In this document: piece by piece, positions 1 to 9,172 of the stretch
How the letters are laid out: every line of letters begins with the position of its first letter
How positions within the stretch are numbered: the first letter of the stretch is position 1
DNA from: Thiothrix litoralis
Lineage (GTDB): Bacteria > Pseudomonadota > Gammaproteobacteria > Thiotrichales > Thiotrichaceae
Assembly (NCBI RefSeq): GCF_017901135.1
Contig: NZ_CP072801.1
Coordinates: 2,911,501-2,975,500, forward strand
Direction: 5' to 3'
DNA length: 64,000 bases
Program-made: the position numbers and the translations under genes
Notes under the pieces: generated by a model
Seen by the model: the letters and a program-made list of their open reading frames with translations, nothing else
Databases searched by the model: none
Told to the model about the DNA's origin: nothing

Positions 1-495
1 GTAAGCGTATAACTTGGCAACGGCGTAAGGTGAGCGCGGGTAGAAGGGCGTGGTTTCCTTTTGCGGCACTTCTTGTACCAAGCCGTACAGCTCGGACGTG
101 GATGCCTGATAAATACGGGTTTTTTTGGTCAGGTTCAGGAAACGTACCGCTTCAAGGATACGCAGTGTGCCGATACCATCCGCATTGGCGGTGTATTCAG
201 GCATATCAAACGAGACGTGAACGTGGCTCATCGCCGCGAGGTTGTAAATTTCATCCGGTTGTACCTGACCGATAATCCGGGTCAGGTTCATACTGTCGGT
301 CATGTCGCCGTAATGCAGCACAAATTTACCATCGGAGGTATGCGGATCTTGGTACAGATGGTCGATACGGTCAGTATTCAGCGATGAAGACCGACGTTTG
401 ATCCCGTGTACGGTATAGCCCTTTTTCAACAAAAACTCAGCCAGGTAAGCACCGTCTTGACCCGTGATACCCGTAATTAAAGCCGTTTTGCTCAT
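1..495 (-). CDS. gmd: GDP-mannose 4,6-dehydratase, C-terminal part outside window
   Basis: Reading the minus strand from the ATG at 495 gives a protein starting [20 protein letters not shown], the glycine-rich NAD(P) motif (GxxGxxG) of extended short-chain dehydrogenases. The following [16 protein letters not shown] and, near the window edge, a YAVAK stretch holding the Tyr-Lys catalytic pair are typical of Gmd. The enzyme makes GDP-4-keto-6-deoxymannose from GDP-mannose in the cytoplasm. It is the last visible gene of the glycan operon, 13 bases after the GT2 gene. Its product is the substrate of the perosamine synthase-like aminotransferase at 6226-7350. About 165 of an expected 350 or so residues are inside the window. 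Confidence 0.93.
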   Translation of the reverse strand, partial: MSKTALITGITGQDGAYLAEFLLKKGYTVHGIKRRSSSLNTDRIDHLYQDPHTSDGKFVLHYGDMTDSMNLTRIIGQVQPDEIYNLAAMSHVHVSFDMPEYTANADGIGTLRILEAVRFLNLTKKTRIYQASTSELYGLVQEVPQKETTPFYPRSPYAVAKLYAY

Positions 496-508
496 GATTA
501 TTCCTTAT

Positions 509-1318
509 TTAGATAACTTGATTGTTAGAGGTCGGTTTGCTGCGCATCAGCAAATACAACGGGTATGAAACACGCTTCAAACTCATCAGACCAATGGAAC
601 GCACGGCATACAATGCCGAAGGTACAGATGAGCAAAGCTCGTTTTTCACCCTTAACTTAAAGTCTTCCTTAATGCCAGACATACGCTGACTATTGGAAAC
701 ACCCGTCATGTCAAAGCGCGAAATGACCATATCGACCATCTGAATATCAGACGGATGCTGGAGTACTTTAACTGCCCTGACGATATAGTCATAATCTGCC
801 GAGAGTTTGTACTCAAGATCATAGCGTAATTGGGCATAACGATGATGGAAAAACATGGACTGATGGTTACAAAACATCCCTTTTTCCAAGCTTATCGTGC
901 TGCTCGCCGGTTTGATAACCTGCTGGTCGTTAGCAAACTCTTCACAGGCATGACCGTAAACAATCGCTGGCTGATTCTCAGCTAATGCCTTGATTTTAGC
1001 ATCCAATTGCACCAAGGTTTCCGGTGCAAATAGGGAGTCCCCGGAGTTCAGGAAGCAGAAATAGTCGCACGCCGGAATCTGGGTAATGCCCTTGTTCATT
1101 GCATCGTAAATGCCCCGGTCTGGCTCTGATACCACACGAATATTGGCTTGTTCATGAGACAGTTGCTCAAGGTATGCCTTCGTGCCATCTTGTGAGTTGC
1201 CATCAATAATGATGCATTCCCAGTGCGGGTACGACTGCTCCAGCATGGAGTTCACAGTACGCATCAAACCAGACAGGTTATTATAACAAATCGTTATAAA
1301 GAAAAATTTATTACTCAT
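509..1318 (-). CDS. Family 2 glycosyltransferase
   Basis: A 269-residue protein with the GT-A fold of family 2 transferases. It opens with a beta strand and the nucleotide-binding start FFITICYNN, then IIIDGNSQDGT, where DGNS replaces the usual DDGS, as in WcaE-type colanic acid enzymes. EPDRGIYDAMNKGI and the metal-binding region FLNSGD follow. It should add one sugar to the lipid-linked repeat unit at the cytoplasmic face. Its ATG overlaps the end of the Alg13-like gene by 8 bases, so the two are probably translationally coupled. Donor and acceptor sugars cannot be read from the sequence. Confidence 0.88.
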   Translation of the reverse strand: MSNKFFFITICYNNLSGLMRTVNSMLEQSYPHWECIIIDGNSQDGTKAYLEQLSHEQANIRVVSEPDRGIYDAMNKGITQIPACDYFCFLNSGDSLFAPETLVQLDAKIKALAENQPAIVYGHACEEFANDQQVIKPASSTISLEKGMFCNHQSMFFHHRYAQLRYDLEYKLSADYDYIVRAVKVLQHPSDIQMVDMVISRFDMTGVSNSQRMSGIKEDFKLRVKNELCSSVPSALYAVRSIGLMSLKRVSYPLYLLMRSKPTSNNQVI

Positions 1319-1802
1319 AAATATATCTCAGAACTTCCCGTACTGCATTAAATTCCACTTTTTCGTAAGGCTGCAAGTTTTGCGTACTGTTGTCGATAAC
1401 ACTGATCGCCTCCGCAACACCTTGTACATCCGGGCAGACCGCACACAAATTTTGCGACTTTACGTACTGAGCCAGTTCAGTTTGATGCTTGTCAGCCCGC
1501 TCGGTATTAGGCACAACCAAGACACGCTTTTTTTGCTCCAGCAACATAAAAATGGTGCCTGCACCTGCATGGGTAATAAAAAAGTCATACTCAGCCAGGC
1601 GATCTTTCAGACCTTTGTCAAAATCAAACGAGGCTTTGTACTGGGGTTTATAAGCCCCCTCACCGGTTTGCAAGGTAATGTCATACCTCTTTTCCAGCTC
1701 CCGACTCTCGTCAATTTTCCGCACCAAGGAATCAAAACCTGTTGTCCCGGTTATCACCAGAACACGCGTTTTTTTAGAGGCGTCCTGCAAATTCAGCGTC
1801 AC
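1311..1802 (-). CDS. Alg13/PssE-like glycosyltransferase catalytic subunit
   Basis: 163 residues resembling the C-terminal half of GT28 enzymes (MurG, Alg13, PssE). RVLVITGTTGFDSLVRKID at the N-terminus is the usual opening of the family, and FFITHAGAGTIFMLLEQKK holds the HxGxGT nucleotide-sugar site. The start appears to be a GTG at 1802, with AGGAG about 7 bases upstream; no ATG fits. It overlaps the Alg14-like gene by 29 bases. In the family, the Alg13-type catalytic piece docks on a membrane-bound Alg14-type partner, and the two adjacent genes here fit that two-subunit enzyme. Confidence 0.85.
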   Translation of the reverse strand: MTLNLQDASKKTRVLVITGTTGFDSLVRKIDESRELEKRYDITLQTGEGAYKPQYKASFDFDKGLKDRLAEYDFFITHAGAGTIFMLLEQKKRVLVVPNTERADKHQTELAQYVKSQNLCAVCPDVQGVAEAISVIDNSTQNLQPYEKVEFNAVREVLRYIYE

Positions 1803-2259
1803 GATACAACTCCTTCAATGATTCATTCTGCACAAAAAACTTGGTGCTGAATGGAGAACAGGCTTTTCCTGAAAGACTCTTACTGGTAAATCGGCACCAG
1901 TCTTCAAAAAAGATCCGCTTTTTAACGTTAAGCACCTTACAAACCATGAAAACCGGAATACAAATACCAGGACCAAAACCAATCACCGCACGGGGTTGAT
2001 ATTGCCGTACCAGCTTTACCGTCAAGGTTACCGCCTTCAAATATGCATTCACAAAGTTGAGGGGATTGAAGGACTCATTTTTGTGGCGAATGGGCGGAAC
2101 TGTATAGATTTTTTCAATAGATTCAGCCTTCATCGTCACCGTGTCGGTCACATGAATGAACTCAATCTTGGGGTCAAGTGACTGCATCTGTTTCATCAGG
2201 CGCATTGCCTGATCATGATGCCCGCCCTCGCCGTACACAAGCAATATACTTATGTTCAT
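1774..2259 (-). CDS. Alg14/PssD-like membrane anchor subunit of a glycosyltransferase
   Basis: 161 residues starting MNISILLVYGEGGHHDQAMR, with the GEGGH motif of Alg14/PssD proteins (N-terminal half of GT28). AVIGFGPGICIPVF in the middle is the other family hallmark. These proteins bind the lipid acceptor and recruit the Alg13/PssE subunit to the inner membrane; the partner is the next gene. The ATG at 2259 has a good AGGAG just upstream. The first 47 bases overlap the 3' end of the wzy gene in another frame, which is a long but plausible operon overlap. Confidence 0.85.
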   Translation of the reverse strand: MNISILLVYGEGGHHDQAMRLMKQMQSLDPKIEFIHVTDTVTMKAESIEKIYTVPPIRHKNESFNPLNFVNAYLKAVTLTVKLVRQYQPRAVIGFGPGICIPVFMVCKVLNVKKRIFFEDWCRFTSKSLSGKACSPFSTKFFVQNESLKELYRDAEFAGRL

Positions 2260-3490
2260 GGTCCACTCCTTGCAATCTGACCAATACCATCAACAACGCA
2301 AACCCTTCAGTGCCGCGTCCCAAAAAGTCCCCAAACGGGGCTACCATAAAACTGGCAAGCAACAATGCCATCAAAATTATTGAGAAGTCATTCCGGTACT
2401 TGGCGAACAAAAGATAAACGATCATAATCATCAAGAACGCCAAAGGAAAAAACAAGATGCCAAATTTGAACAGCAAGCCTGCCAAACCAATATCCGAGAC
2501 GTAGATATTAATACCGTATACTGACAGAAACCCTTCATTAAACTGAAGTGATAAAGCGCCATGCGGCATAAAGAAATCGCTCAACGTCTCTCCTAACAAG
2601 ATATGTAGCTCACGATTGCGATGATAGTCATAAAAAATAACTGGCTTGCCAAAAGCATGGGCATAAAGTAAGTAAGCCATGTAACCCAAAACAAAAATGG
2701 CCGGAACAACCGCCATAGCACTGACATTGAAGGTATCAACCCGACGCCGCAGAACCGTTATCCAGAAAAATATCAGGACAATGAGCAAGCCAAAACCACG
2801 CGTCTGATTAATGTAAAGCATATAAGCGATCAGCAACAAGATCGGCAATACTGCTTTGAGGAATTGCCCCCGGGCGACGAGAAAATAAGGGTACAACGTA
2901 ACCAGGAAACCAGCTTCCATAAAACGGGTAGCGAAGCGCTCATCCGTGGCCACAAAGCCCTCAGCAAACTGCTCTGCACGGACTGAAAATGAGAAACCGG
3001 AATTGCGTGGTATCCACTCAAAAGCATTAGCCACCGACCATGCCAGCGTGAGAAAGAACAGGTATTTCAGGATCACTTCCAGATCGCCATCCCCATACCC
3101 CTTGCGGCCACCAATAGTCGCCATCACCAGAAAATACAAGAGATAAAGCAGGGTACGCCGCTCTTCAAGGAAACCATACTGCAACGGCTGGTGAAAATTC
3201 AGGTAAGCAAAAATCGGGGGCATCACAAACAGCAGCCCGACCATCACCAACAGATACCAGTCGACGGAATCCATTTCATCCTTTTTCAGGATCAGCACGT
3301 AAGCAACCGCCATTAACGACAGGCCGATGGTTACTTCACGTAAAAAAGCCAAACCAAAGCGATGGTCATCACTCAGGAAAAACAGACCTGATACCAAAGC
3401 CAGCACTGCCACCATCAACAGCCGGTCATAAGTCGAAGCGACTATCCCCATCGTCGGTGGCGCTTTCAGCAATGTAGCGTTGTATTGCAT
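2213..3490 (-). CDS. O-antigen polymerase-like membrane protein (Wzy type)
   Basis: About 425 very hydrophobic residues with roughly ten to twelve predicted membrane segments and a longer hydrophilic loop in the C-terminal half (around HAFGKPVIFYDYHRNRELH). Length, topology and position between Wzx and glycosyltransferase genes indicate the Wzy polymerase, which joins repeat units in the periplasm. Sequence conservation in this family is poor, so the call rests on topology and context; a WaaL-type ligase is the main alternative. The ATG at 3490 is preferred; a TTG six bases upstream is possible. The C-terminus overlaps the Alg14-like gene by 47 bases. Confidence 0.75.
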   Translation of the reverse strand: MQYNATLLKAPPTMGIVASTYDRLLMVAVLALVSGLFFLSDDHRFGLAFLREVTIGLSLMAVAYVLILKKDEMDSVDWYLLVMVGLLFVMPPIFAYLNFHQPLQYGFLEERRTLLYLLYFLVMATIGGRKGYGDGDLEVILKYLFFLTLAWSVANAFEWIPRNSGFSFSVRAEQFAEGFVATDERFATRFMEAGFLVTLYPYFLVARGQFLKAVLPILLLIAYMLYINQTRGFGLLIVLIFFWITVLRRRVDTFNVSAMAVVPAIFVLGYMAYLLYAHAFGKPVIFYDYHRNRELHILLGETLSDFFMPHGALSLQFNEGFLSVYGINIYVSDIGLAGLLFKFGILFFPLAFLMIMIVYLLFAKYRNDFSIILMALLLASFMVAPFGDFLGRGTEGFALLMVLVRLQGVDHEHKYIACVRRGRAS

Positions 3491-3501
3491 AAACAATCCA
3501 T

Positions 3502-4653
3502 TTACCTATCAATGACACTCAGAATTTTGGTGGCGTACTCTTTATGATCAAAGCTCCTGACACGCTGCCTGCCTCTGGCGGCAAGCTCTGTCGCCAATGG
3601 CTTGTCACGTAACAGTTGCACCATCTTGTCCGCCATATCCGCAGGATCATTCGGGTTGAAAATCAGCGCAGCATCACCTACCTGTTCCGGCAATGCCACC
3701 ACATTGGAGCAACACACTGGAACGCCCAAGGCGAACGCCTCATAAATGGGTATGCTCACGCTTTCAAATAACGTTGGCATCACCAACATCCGCGCCATTT
3801 TGTAAAGATAAGGAATATCCTCATAATCAATATAGCCCAAGTGCTTGATGCGGCCCTCAAGCCCAAGCTCCTGTATTTTTGCCACCAGCTTGGGGTAATT
3901 ATCCTTCTGCGAGCCAGAAAGGATCAGGGAAACATCCTCATCCGTCTCCTTGGCAATGATATTGAACGCCTCAACCAGTTTGATATGGTTCTTGTGAAAC
4001 CAGCACTGTGCCGGATAAAAAATGTAGCGTTCTGGCAAACCATATTTGCGTTTTACTGCCGCAAAATTTTCCGGCTTGGCCTCATACCTGAGCAAGAAAT
4101 CTGGCGGAGGCGACTGAATAACAGCAATCTTGTTAGCATTCCCCCCCAGAAAATTCATAATATCCTCCTTGACGTAATTAGACTCACAAATGACTGCCTT
4201 CGCGGCCTTGGTGAGTGCCTGATTACGCAACGCCCGCTTGAAACGCTCTGTCCGCGTAAAGGCATGGGGATAATATTTTTCCTGCATGTCATGCAAGGTA
4301 AAAATGAACGGCTTCTTGAGAAATAAATGTGGATAAACCGATGTGGCAGGCGACATAAACAGATCAATGTCAGCATACGCCCGCCGCTCATCATCCCTGA
4401 GGAAGAAGGGCTGACGCATCCCCAGGAAAAGCTGGGAAAAGATGATCACTTGATTGAGGCCAGAACGGTTTGAGGGGGTCAGCTTTCTGACCTCCAAACC
4501 ATAACCATCAAAACGGCGGTCATTTTCGTCAGCGAAAATGATGTACGTACTGCTTTTATCAGCAGCCAACGCATCAACCATTGACTGGATATATTGAAAA
4601 ATTCCGCCGCCATGCATAGGGTAGAATGTCAGTATACCTATTTTTTTCTTCAT
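3502..4653 (-). CDS. Family 4 glycosyltransferase (mannosyltransferase-like)
   Basis: 383 residues with the GT-B fold. The N-terminal lobe starts MKKKIGILTFYPMHGGGIFQ, with the Gly-rich acceptor loop of GT4 enzymes. In the C-terminal lobe, RYIFYPAQCWFHKNH and LGYIDYEDIPYLYKMA precede the EX7E motif in ESVSIPIYEAFALGVPV. Relatives such as WbpY and MtfB transfer mannose or related deoxymannose sugars from GDP donors. With Gmd and the perosamine synthase-like enzyme in the operon, GDP-mannose or GDP-perosamine is a reasonable donor, but this is inferred. The ATG at 4653 is chosen over an upstream TTG. It lies 11 bases before the wzy gene. Confidence 0.87.
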   Translation of the reverse strand: MKKKIGILTFYPMHGGGIFQYIQSMVDALAADKSSTYIIFADENDRRFDGYGLEVRKLTPSNRSGLNQVIIFSQLFLGMRQPFFLRDDERRAYADIDLFMSPATSVYPHLFLKKPFIFTLHDMQEKYYPHAFTRTERFKRALRNQALTKAAKAVICESNYVKEDIMNFLGGNANKIAVIQSPPPDFLLRYEAKPENFAAVKRKYGLPERYIFYPAQCWFHKNHIKLVEAFNIIAKETDEDVSLILSGSQKDNYPKLVAKIQELGLEGRIKHLGYIDYEDIPYLYKMARMLVMPTLFESVSIPIYEAFALGVPVCCSNVVALPEQVGDAALIFNPNDPADMADKMVQLLRDKPLATELAARGRQRVRSFDHKEYATKILSVIDR

Positions 4654-4670
4654 ACTAAGCAACCAGATCT

Positions 4671-6158
4671 TTATTTATAGTTAACAGATGATCTAAATCT
4701 AAGGCGCAGCTCTTCCCTGAACAGGTATGACAGCGCTGCACCAATCACACCAGTCAAAACAATGCCGTCGACGAGAATGAATAACGCATTGCTCGGCATA
4801 AAACGATGCAATTGCGACAACCCTAGGACAATCAGCAAGCCGAACACCACAAACAGACCAGTTAGCAACAAGTACTCACTAAACTTATGTCCAACATTAC
4901 GCTCTACCCACGAATAGAAATAGGGCATGGGCGTCAACAACAAGAATAGTGACATTGCCGCACCATTGTAACCATAGTATTGCGTCAGGAAATAAATGCC
5001 CACCAAATAAGCAACCGTGCCCAAGAAAGAACTCAATGCCGTCACCTTGGCATTACCAGAACCTTGCAGTGCCCAATAAGCCACCACCGTGTTGGACTGG
5101 AAGAAGAAATACAACGCGATGATCTGCAAGGTCAACGTACTTTTGAGCGCAAACTCTGCGGAAATCCACAATTCAAGGAATGCTCCACCCGCCGAAATCA
5201 ACGCGACAGCAATGCCCATGCTAGCAAGAAAAACCAGCAACATCGAGCGTTTATACAAAGCCAAACGCCCGACCGTATCGTTCAAGCTGGACAACTCACT
5301 GAAGCGTGGGAAGGTAATCTGGCTCAGCACCTGGATAATACCATTAGCCATTTGCGCAATCGTATGGGGAATCTGGTAATAGGTCACGGCCTCTGTACCC
5401 AGAATTGCACCAATAATGAATTTGTCCAACCGGGAGACAATCCCACCCAGAAAATTACTGACAAACGTGTAAATGCTAAAGCTCAGCATTTCAGCAAAAA
5501 TATGCCGATCAAATGACAAGCCCAACACCACGCCTACCGGCAACACTCGCTTGCCCAGAATATACCCTGCTGTCAGCGCCACCACCTGAATAATGACGTA
5601 CCCCCACAGAATGACGAGCAAATCATAGCCCAGCAACACCAGCACGGTAGCCGATACAATTCCGGCAATATTCGCTGAATTTTGAATCACCGCAGGAATA
5701 TCGAAACGGTGATACGCCTTGAATACATTCAGAAAAAACTGATTGATATAACTCAGCAGAAATGCCAAAGCCGTGATGGACAAAGCCTTGCCCGCCATCA
5801 CCGCTTTTACAGTATCAGCGTTATAGATCAACTTGCCCAGTGGCAATGAAAACAACGCTACCAACGCAGCAATGGAAATACCCAAGACGACATACATCAT
5901 CAAGGCAATATCCAAAATCGGCTTGATTTTGGTATTCTCCCCCGTCACCTCATATTGAGAAACATACTTAACGATCGCCTGCCCTACACCGAGGTCAACA
6001 AATGTCATAAAACCAATGAGTGAAATGCAGATGATGTACAAGCCATAGACATCCTCGCCCATGTACTTGATCATCAGCGGGATAGTCGCCAATGATGCCA
6101 ACAGCGGTAAAATATAGCCAAGGCCGCTGAACGCAATGTTTCTATGTATGTTTTTCAT
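4671..6158 (-). CDS. Wzx-type polysaccharide flippase
   Basis: 495 residues with 12 to 14 hydrophobic segments, beginning MKNIHRNIAFSGLGYILPLL. The pattern matches the polysaccharide transporter branch of the MOP superfamily (Wzx/RfbX). Typical features are the early Gly-Leu-Gly stretch and VDLGVGQAIVKYVSQY in the second segment. It would move undecaprenyl-diphosphate-linked repeat units to the periplasmic face for Wzy. It sits between the aminotransferase and GT4 genes on the same strand with short gaps, so it is part of the operon. The ATG at 6158 is unambiguous. Confidence 0.9.
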   Translation of the reverse strand: MKNIHRNIAFSGLGYILPLLASLATIPLMIKYMGEDVYGLYIICISLIGFMTFVDLGVGQAIVKYVSQYEVTGENTKIKPILDIALMMYVVLGISIAALVALFSLPLGKLIYNADTVKAVMAGKALSITALAFLLSYINQFFLNVFKAYHRFDIPAVIQNSANIAGIVSATVLVLLGYDLLVILWGYVIIQVVALTAGYILGKRVLPVGVVLGLSFDRHIFAEMLSFSIYTFVSNFLGGIVSRLDKFIIGAILGTEAVTYYQIPHTIAQMANGIIQVLSQITFPRFSELSSLNDTVGRLALYKRSMLLVFLASMGIAVALISAGGAFLELWISAEFALKSTLTLQIIALYFFFQSNTVVAYWALQGSGNAKVTALSSFLGTVAYLVGIYFLTQYYGYNGAAMSLFLLLTPMPYFYSWVERNVGHKFSEYLLLTGLFVVFGLLIVLGLSQLHRFMPSNALFILVDGIVLTGVIGAALSYLFREELRLRFRSSVNYK

Positions 6159-6225
6159 TATTGAATAGCTCTGGGGTTTGGCGAATCAGGCTCGGCAACA
6201 AGCCTGATGCCAGCATTCTAACTGC

Positions 6226-7350
6226 TTATTGAAACATTTCCATGCATTTCCTGACAGCCGCGCATACCCGTTCGACATCACGCCTCTCCATGTCGAAATA
6301 AGATGGCAGATTAATGCCCGTCGGATAGACCTGATAAGTCACGGGTGTATGGGTTCCCGGGTAATCAGCCATCTCAGACAATGGATAAAAATAAGGCCGA
6401 CTATCAATGTCGAGTTCACGCAATCTTTTCATGAATTCATCACGCTGTGTCTCATTAATGCCCGCGATTTCCATCGTGACCATCCAGTACACATTTTTCG
6501 CCCAAGGTGCGGTACGGTTCAGGGAGATACCTGGCACGCCCTCCAAAGCTGCTTGATACCAAGCGAAGGCTTCTTGCTTTTTATCGAGAATTTCCTGAAT
6601 ACGTTCAAGCTGAGCCAAACCCAAGGCTGCTTGCAAATTGGTCATGCGGTAATTATAGCCTACCTCGGTATGCCAATAACGCTTGGTTGGACTCATCGCA
6701 TGGTCACGCAAATACTTGGCACGGGTATACAGTGCCTCGTCATCCGTGGTGATCATACCGCCCTCGCCCGAGGTAATGACTTTGTTCCCGTAAAAACTGA
6801 ACGAACCGCAATGCCCCCAAGCGCCAACTTTCTTGCCATTGACCTCAGCACCATGCGCCTCTGCTGCATCCTCAATGACCAGTAAATTGTGCTTCTCCGC
6901 AATCGCCATAATCGCAGGCATGTTCGCCGGATGCCCATAAAGATGGACAGGAATGATTGCTTTGGTTTTGGCGGTGATCGCAGCCTCGATAGCAGTCGGG
7001 TCAATACACAGTGTTTCAGGATCAATATCCACCAACACTGGCACTGCCCCCACATATTTAGCCGCGTTAGCGGTAGCAATGAAGGTCAAATCAGGCATGA
7101 TAATCTCATCACCCGCCTCAACCCCCATCGTCACCAGCGCCAAATGCAGGGATGTCGTGCCATTACTACACGTCAGCGCGTACTTTGTGCCACAAAACTC
7201 GGCAAACTTTTCTTCAAATGCGGTGATGTACTCGCCAAGGGAGGAAACCCATCCCGATGCAATGGCGGCCGTCACATACTCGATTTCTTTTTTAGTAATG
7301 GTCGGCCTAGAAACAGGCAAAAAACCATTATTCTGTTGTAATTGAGTCAT
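6226..7350 (-). CDS. DegT/DnrJ/EryC1 aminotransferase, probable GDP-perosamine synthase
   Basis: 374 residues with a complete PLP-dependent sugar aminotransferase pattern: SGWVSSLGEYI, CSNGTTSLHLAL, VHLYGHPANM, EDAAEAHGAEVNGKKVG, the Schiff-base lysine in SFYGNKVITSGEGG, then GYNYRMTNLQAALG. The order and wording of these motifs closely follow RfbE/Per (GDP-4-keto-6-deoxymannose 4-aminotransferase), including the C-terminal DSRPYFYP. With gmd in the same operon, the simplest reading is synthesis of GDP-perosamine from GDP-mannose in two steps. Another 4-keto sugar as substrate is possible. The PLP lysine and active-site loops look intact. Confidence 0.88.
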   Translation of the reverse strand: MTQLQQNNGFLPVSRPTITKKEIEYVTAAIASGWVSSLGEYITAFEEKFAEFCGTKYALTCSNGTTSLHLALVTMGVEAGDEIIMPDLTFIATANAAKYVGAVPVLVDIDPETLCIDPTAIEAAITAKTKAIIPVHLYGHPANMPAIMAIAEKHNLLVIEDAAEAHGAEVNGKKVGAWGHCGSFSFYGNKVITSGEGGMITTDDEALYTRAKYLRDHAMSPTKRYWHTEVGYNYRMTNLQAALGLAQLERIQEILDKKQEAFAWYQAALEGVPGISLNRTAPWAKNVYWMVTMEIAGINETQRDEFMKRLRELDIDSRPYFYPLSEMADYPGTHTPVTYQVYPTGINLPSYFDMERRDVERVCAAVRKCMEMFQ

Positions 7351-7380
7351 TTATATTATTTCCCTATGCTGAATAAGCTA

Positions 7381-8448
7381 CTACTGAACAAACTTTTTCT
7401 TCAAGCGACTCACTCTGTAAGTGTACAAAACGAAGCCCATCAAGAAAGCCAGGAAGATGATTGCTTCCCTTACCTCGCTAACATGCATTGCAATGCCCAC
7501 GACTGCAAAAAATGCCGACAAAGTGCTGATTTTCAAAAGTGCCAGTTGCTTGCTGTCCCCACAATTCAACAAAATATGGTGAAGATGTGTACGGTCAGCA
7601 TTCAGTGGTGACTGACCACGTAGCACCCTGTCAACGATAACCCGCACCATGTCCATCAATGGAAAAGCAATCAACCACAGCGCCGTTGCCGCAGAAAAGC
7701 TATTGCCACCACTACCCTCTGACGGTTGTTGCGTACCCTGAATCAACAGCCAGACCACAGTAAAGCCAATCAGCATGGAACCTGTGTCACCCATGAAAAT
7801 CTTCGAGATTCTCTTCTCTTTCTCATGGACACCACCGGCAAGATTAGCAATCAGATAAGGGATGAGAGCCACAGACAGGATTAAGGTCAGCTTCATGTTG
7901 GTCGTGTCATGATTCAAGGAGAATAGGATTCCCATGCCCGAAAAGGTGACCAGCGAAGAAATACCCAGAAGCCCATCAATTCCATCTATCATGTTAAATG
8001 CATTGATGGCAGCGATGACAGCAAGCACCGTCACAAAGTAGCCCGCCACCCCGAGATCAATGCTAGCAAACCCAAACATTGTGCCCAGACTGTGGATATA
8101 CATCCCACTGACTGTAAACATCATCAGCACCGCGACCATGCTCTGAACAACCAAACGCAGCTTCGGCGACAAATTTCTGATGTCGTCCGCCACTCCCAGC
8201 GCCACAATGATGCTGCTGCACAACAAGTAAGTCAGTGAGTTGATATTAGGGGTAATGAATAACGAAATCCCCATCACCAACCCTGCATAAATAGAAACGC
8301 CGCCTATCAAGGGGATACTTCCCTCGTGACACTTACGTGCCTCATTAGGCACATCAACCAGTCTAAGCCTAACCGCTAAGGGCGTCAGGAGCAGAATGGA
8401 TAACGCAGATATAAAAGAAACTAATAAAAAAATGCCCGCAAAACTCAC
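7381..8448 (-). CDS. WecA-like undecaprenyl-phosphate sugar-1-phosphate transferase
   Basis: 355 residues with about ten to eleven membrane segments. It carries the MraY/WecA family signatures: a cytoplasmic DD in GVADDIRNLSP, NAFNMIDGIDGLLG, FMGDTGSMLIGF, and the C-terminal histidine loop DRTHLHHILL. It starts glycan synthesis by attaching a sugar-1-phosphate, usually GlcNAc, to undecaprenyl phosphate. It is the first gene of the operon. The start is a GTG at 8448 preceded by AGGAGG five bases away, which is convincing. An ops-like antitermination element lies about 70 bases upstream in the leader. Confidence 0.9.
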   Translation of the reverse strand: MSFAGIFLLVSFISALSILLLTPLAVRLRLVDVPNEARKCHEGSIPLIGGVSIYAGLVMGISLFITPNINSLTYLLCSSIIVALGVADDIRNLSPKLRLVVQSMVAVLMMFTVSGMYIHSLGTMFGFASIDLGVAGYFVTVLAVIAAINAFNMIDGIDGLLGISSLVTFSGMGILFSLNHDTTNMKLTLILSVALIPYLIANLAGGVHEKEKRISKIFMGDTGSMLIGFTVVWLLIQGTQQPSEGSGGNSFSAATALWLIAFPLMDMVRVIVDRVLRGQSPLNADRTHLHHILLNCGDSKQLALLKISTLSAFFAVVGIAMHVSEVREAIIFLAFLMGFVLYTYRVSRLKKKFVQ

Positions 8449-8514
8449 CGGAACCTCCTGTTCACAAAAGCGACCACATTACTATTCCTAATGGCACTTG
8501 AAAAGTCTGATCGC

Positions 8515-8529
8515 CAGCACGCTACCGCC
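8515..8529 (-). promoter_or_regulatory. ops element for RfaH antitermination
   Basis: On the minus strand this reads GGCGGTAGCGTGCT, which contains the ops core GGCGGTAGCGT of enterobacterial O-antigen, capsule and haemolysin leaders without a mismatch. It is upstream of the first gene of a long glycan operon on the same strand, the usual location. RfaH (an NusG paralogue) is recruited to RNA polymerase paused at ops and then suppresses polarity. No rfaH gene is in this window. Confidence 0.82.
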
Positions 8530-8708
8530 CATCTGGGTCACTTTCAGCGGAGTAATATCGGGCGAGAAACCTTGCTTACTACCAACTTGCCAATGCCCAA
8601 AGACTCGCTGAACCGGCGAAAAGACACTGAAAATCACCCTATACAACCCATCAATAAATACCAATGCGCTGTGTTTGACGATTTACAAGAATCACAAAGT
8701 AAATCAAT

Positions 8709-8736
8709 GATATAATTATTTCATGCAATACAACAA
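8709..8736 (-). promoter_or_regulatory. Possible sigma-70 promoter of the glycan operon
   Basis: On the minus strand TTGTTG and TATATC are separated by 16 bases. It lies about 170 bases upstream of the ops element and 260 upstream of the first gene, in an AT-rich stretch. The -10 match is modest, and neighbouring A+T-rich sequence offers alternatives. Confidence 0.35.
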
Positions 8737-9172
8737 TTGCCATTATTAAATTTTATCATTATTCACTCTGCTTGCGCCAAGAACTGATCCCGCCATATAG
8801 AGTTAATTTATAACACTTCTGACCTTTCATAAAATATACCATTTAATTGGCATATAAATATAGTATAGTGCTTTATAGAAATATAGCAACGCTACTAATC
8901 CCTGAAAGAACACTATTTCATCAAAAAATCGTATTCACGTTTACTTATTAAAAAGTCAGGAACCCAATCATTGCCAAATTTATTGATTTAAATACCTTAT
9001 CAGCACATAAGCAAAAAATATAAAAATAAACAATCTTAATGCATCAGGTTCAAACTATAGTTCGTTTCCCAGCGATTTTTACTTATTTTTGTTGTTTTTA
9101 ATGCATTTTTTTGATCGTAACTAAAGAAATGATCTCTTCACTCATTGCTTGGGTATGCTTTGCTCATAAAAC

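Noticed and set aside
1774-2259. Long overlap of wzy and the Alg14-like gene taken as a sequencing error
   Set aside because: Both frames are complete and family-like at their ends, and the Alg14-like ATG has a good ribosome site inside wzy.
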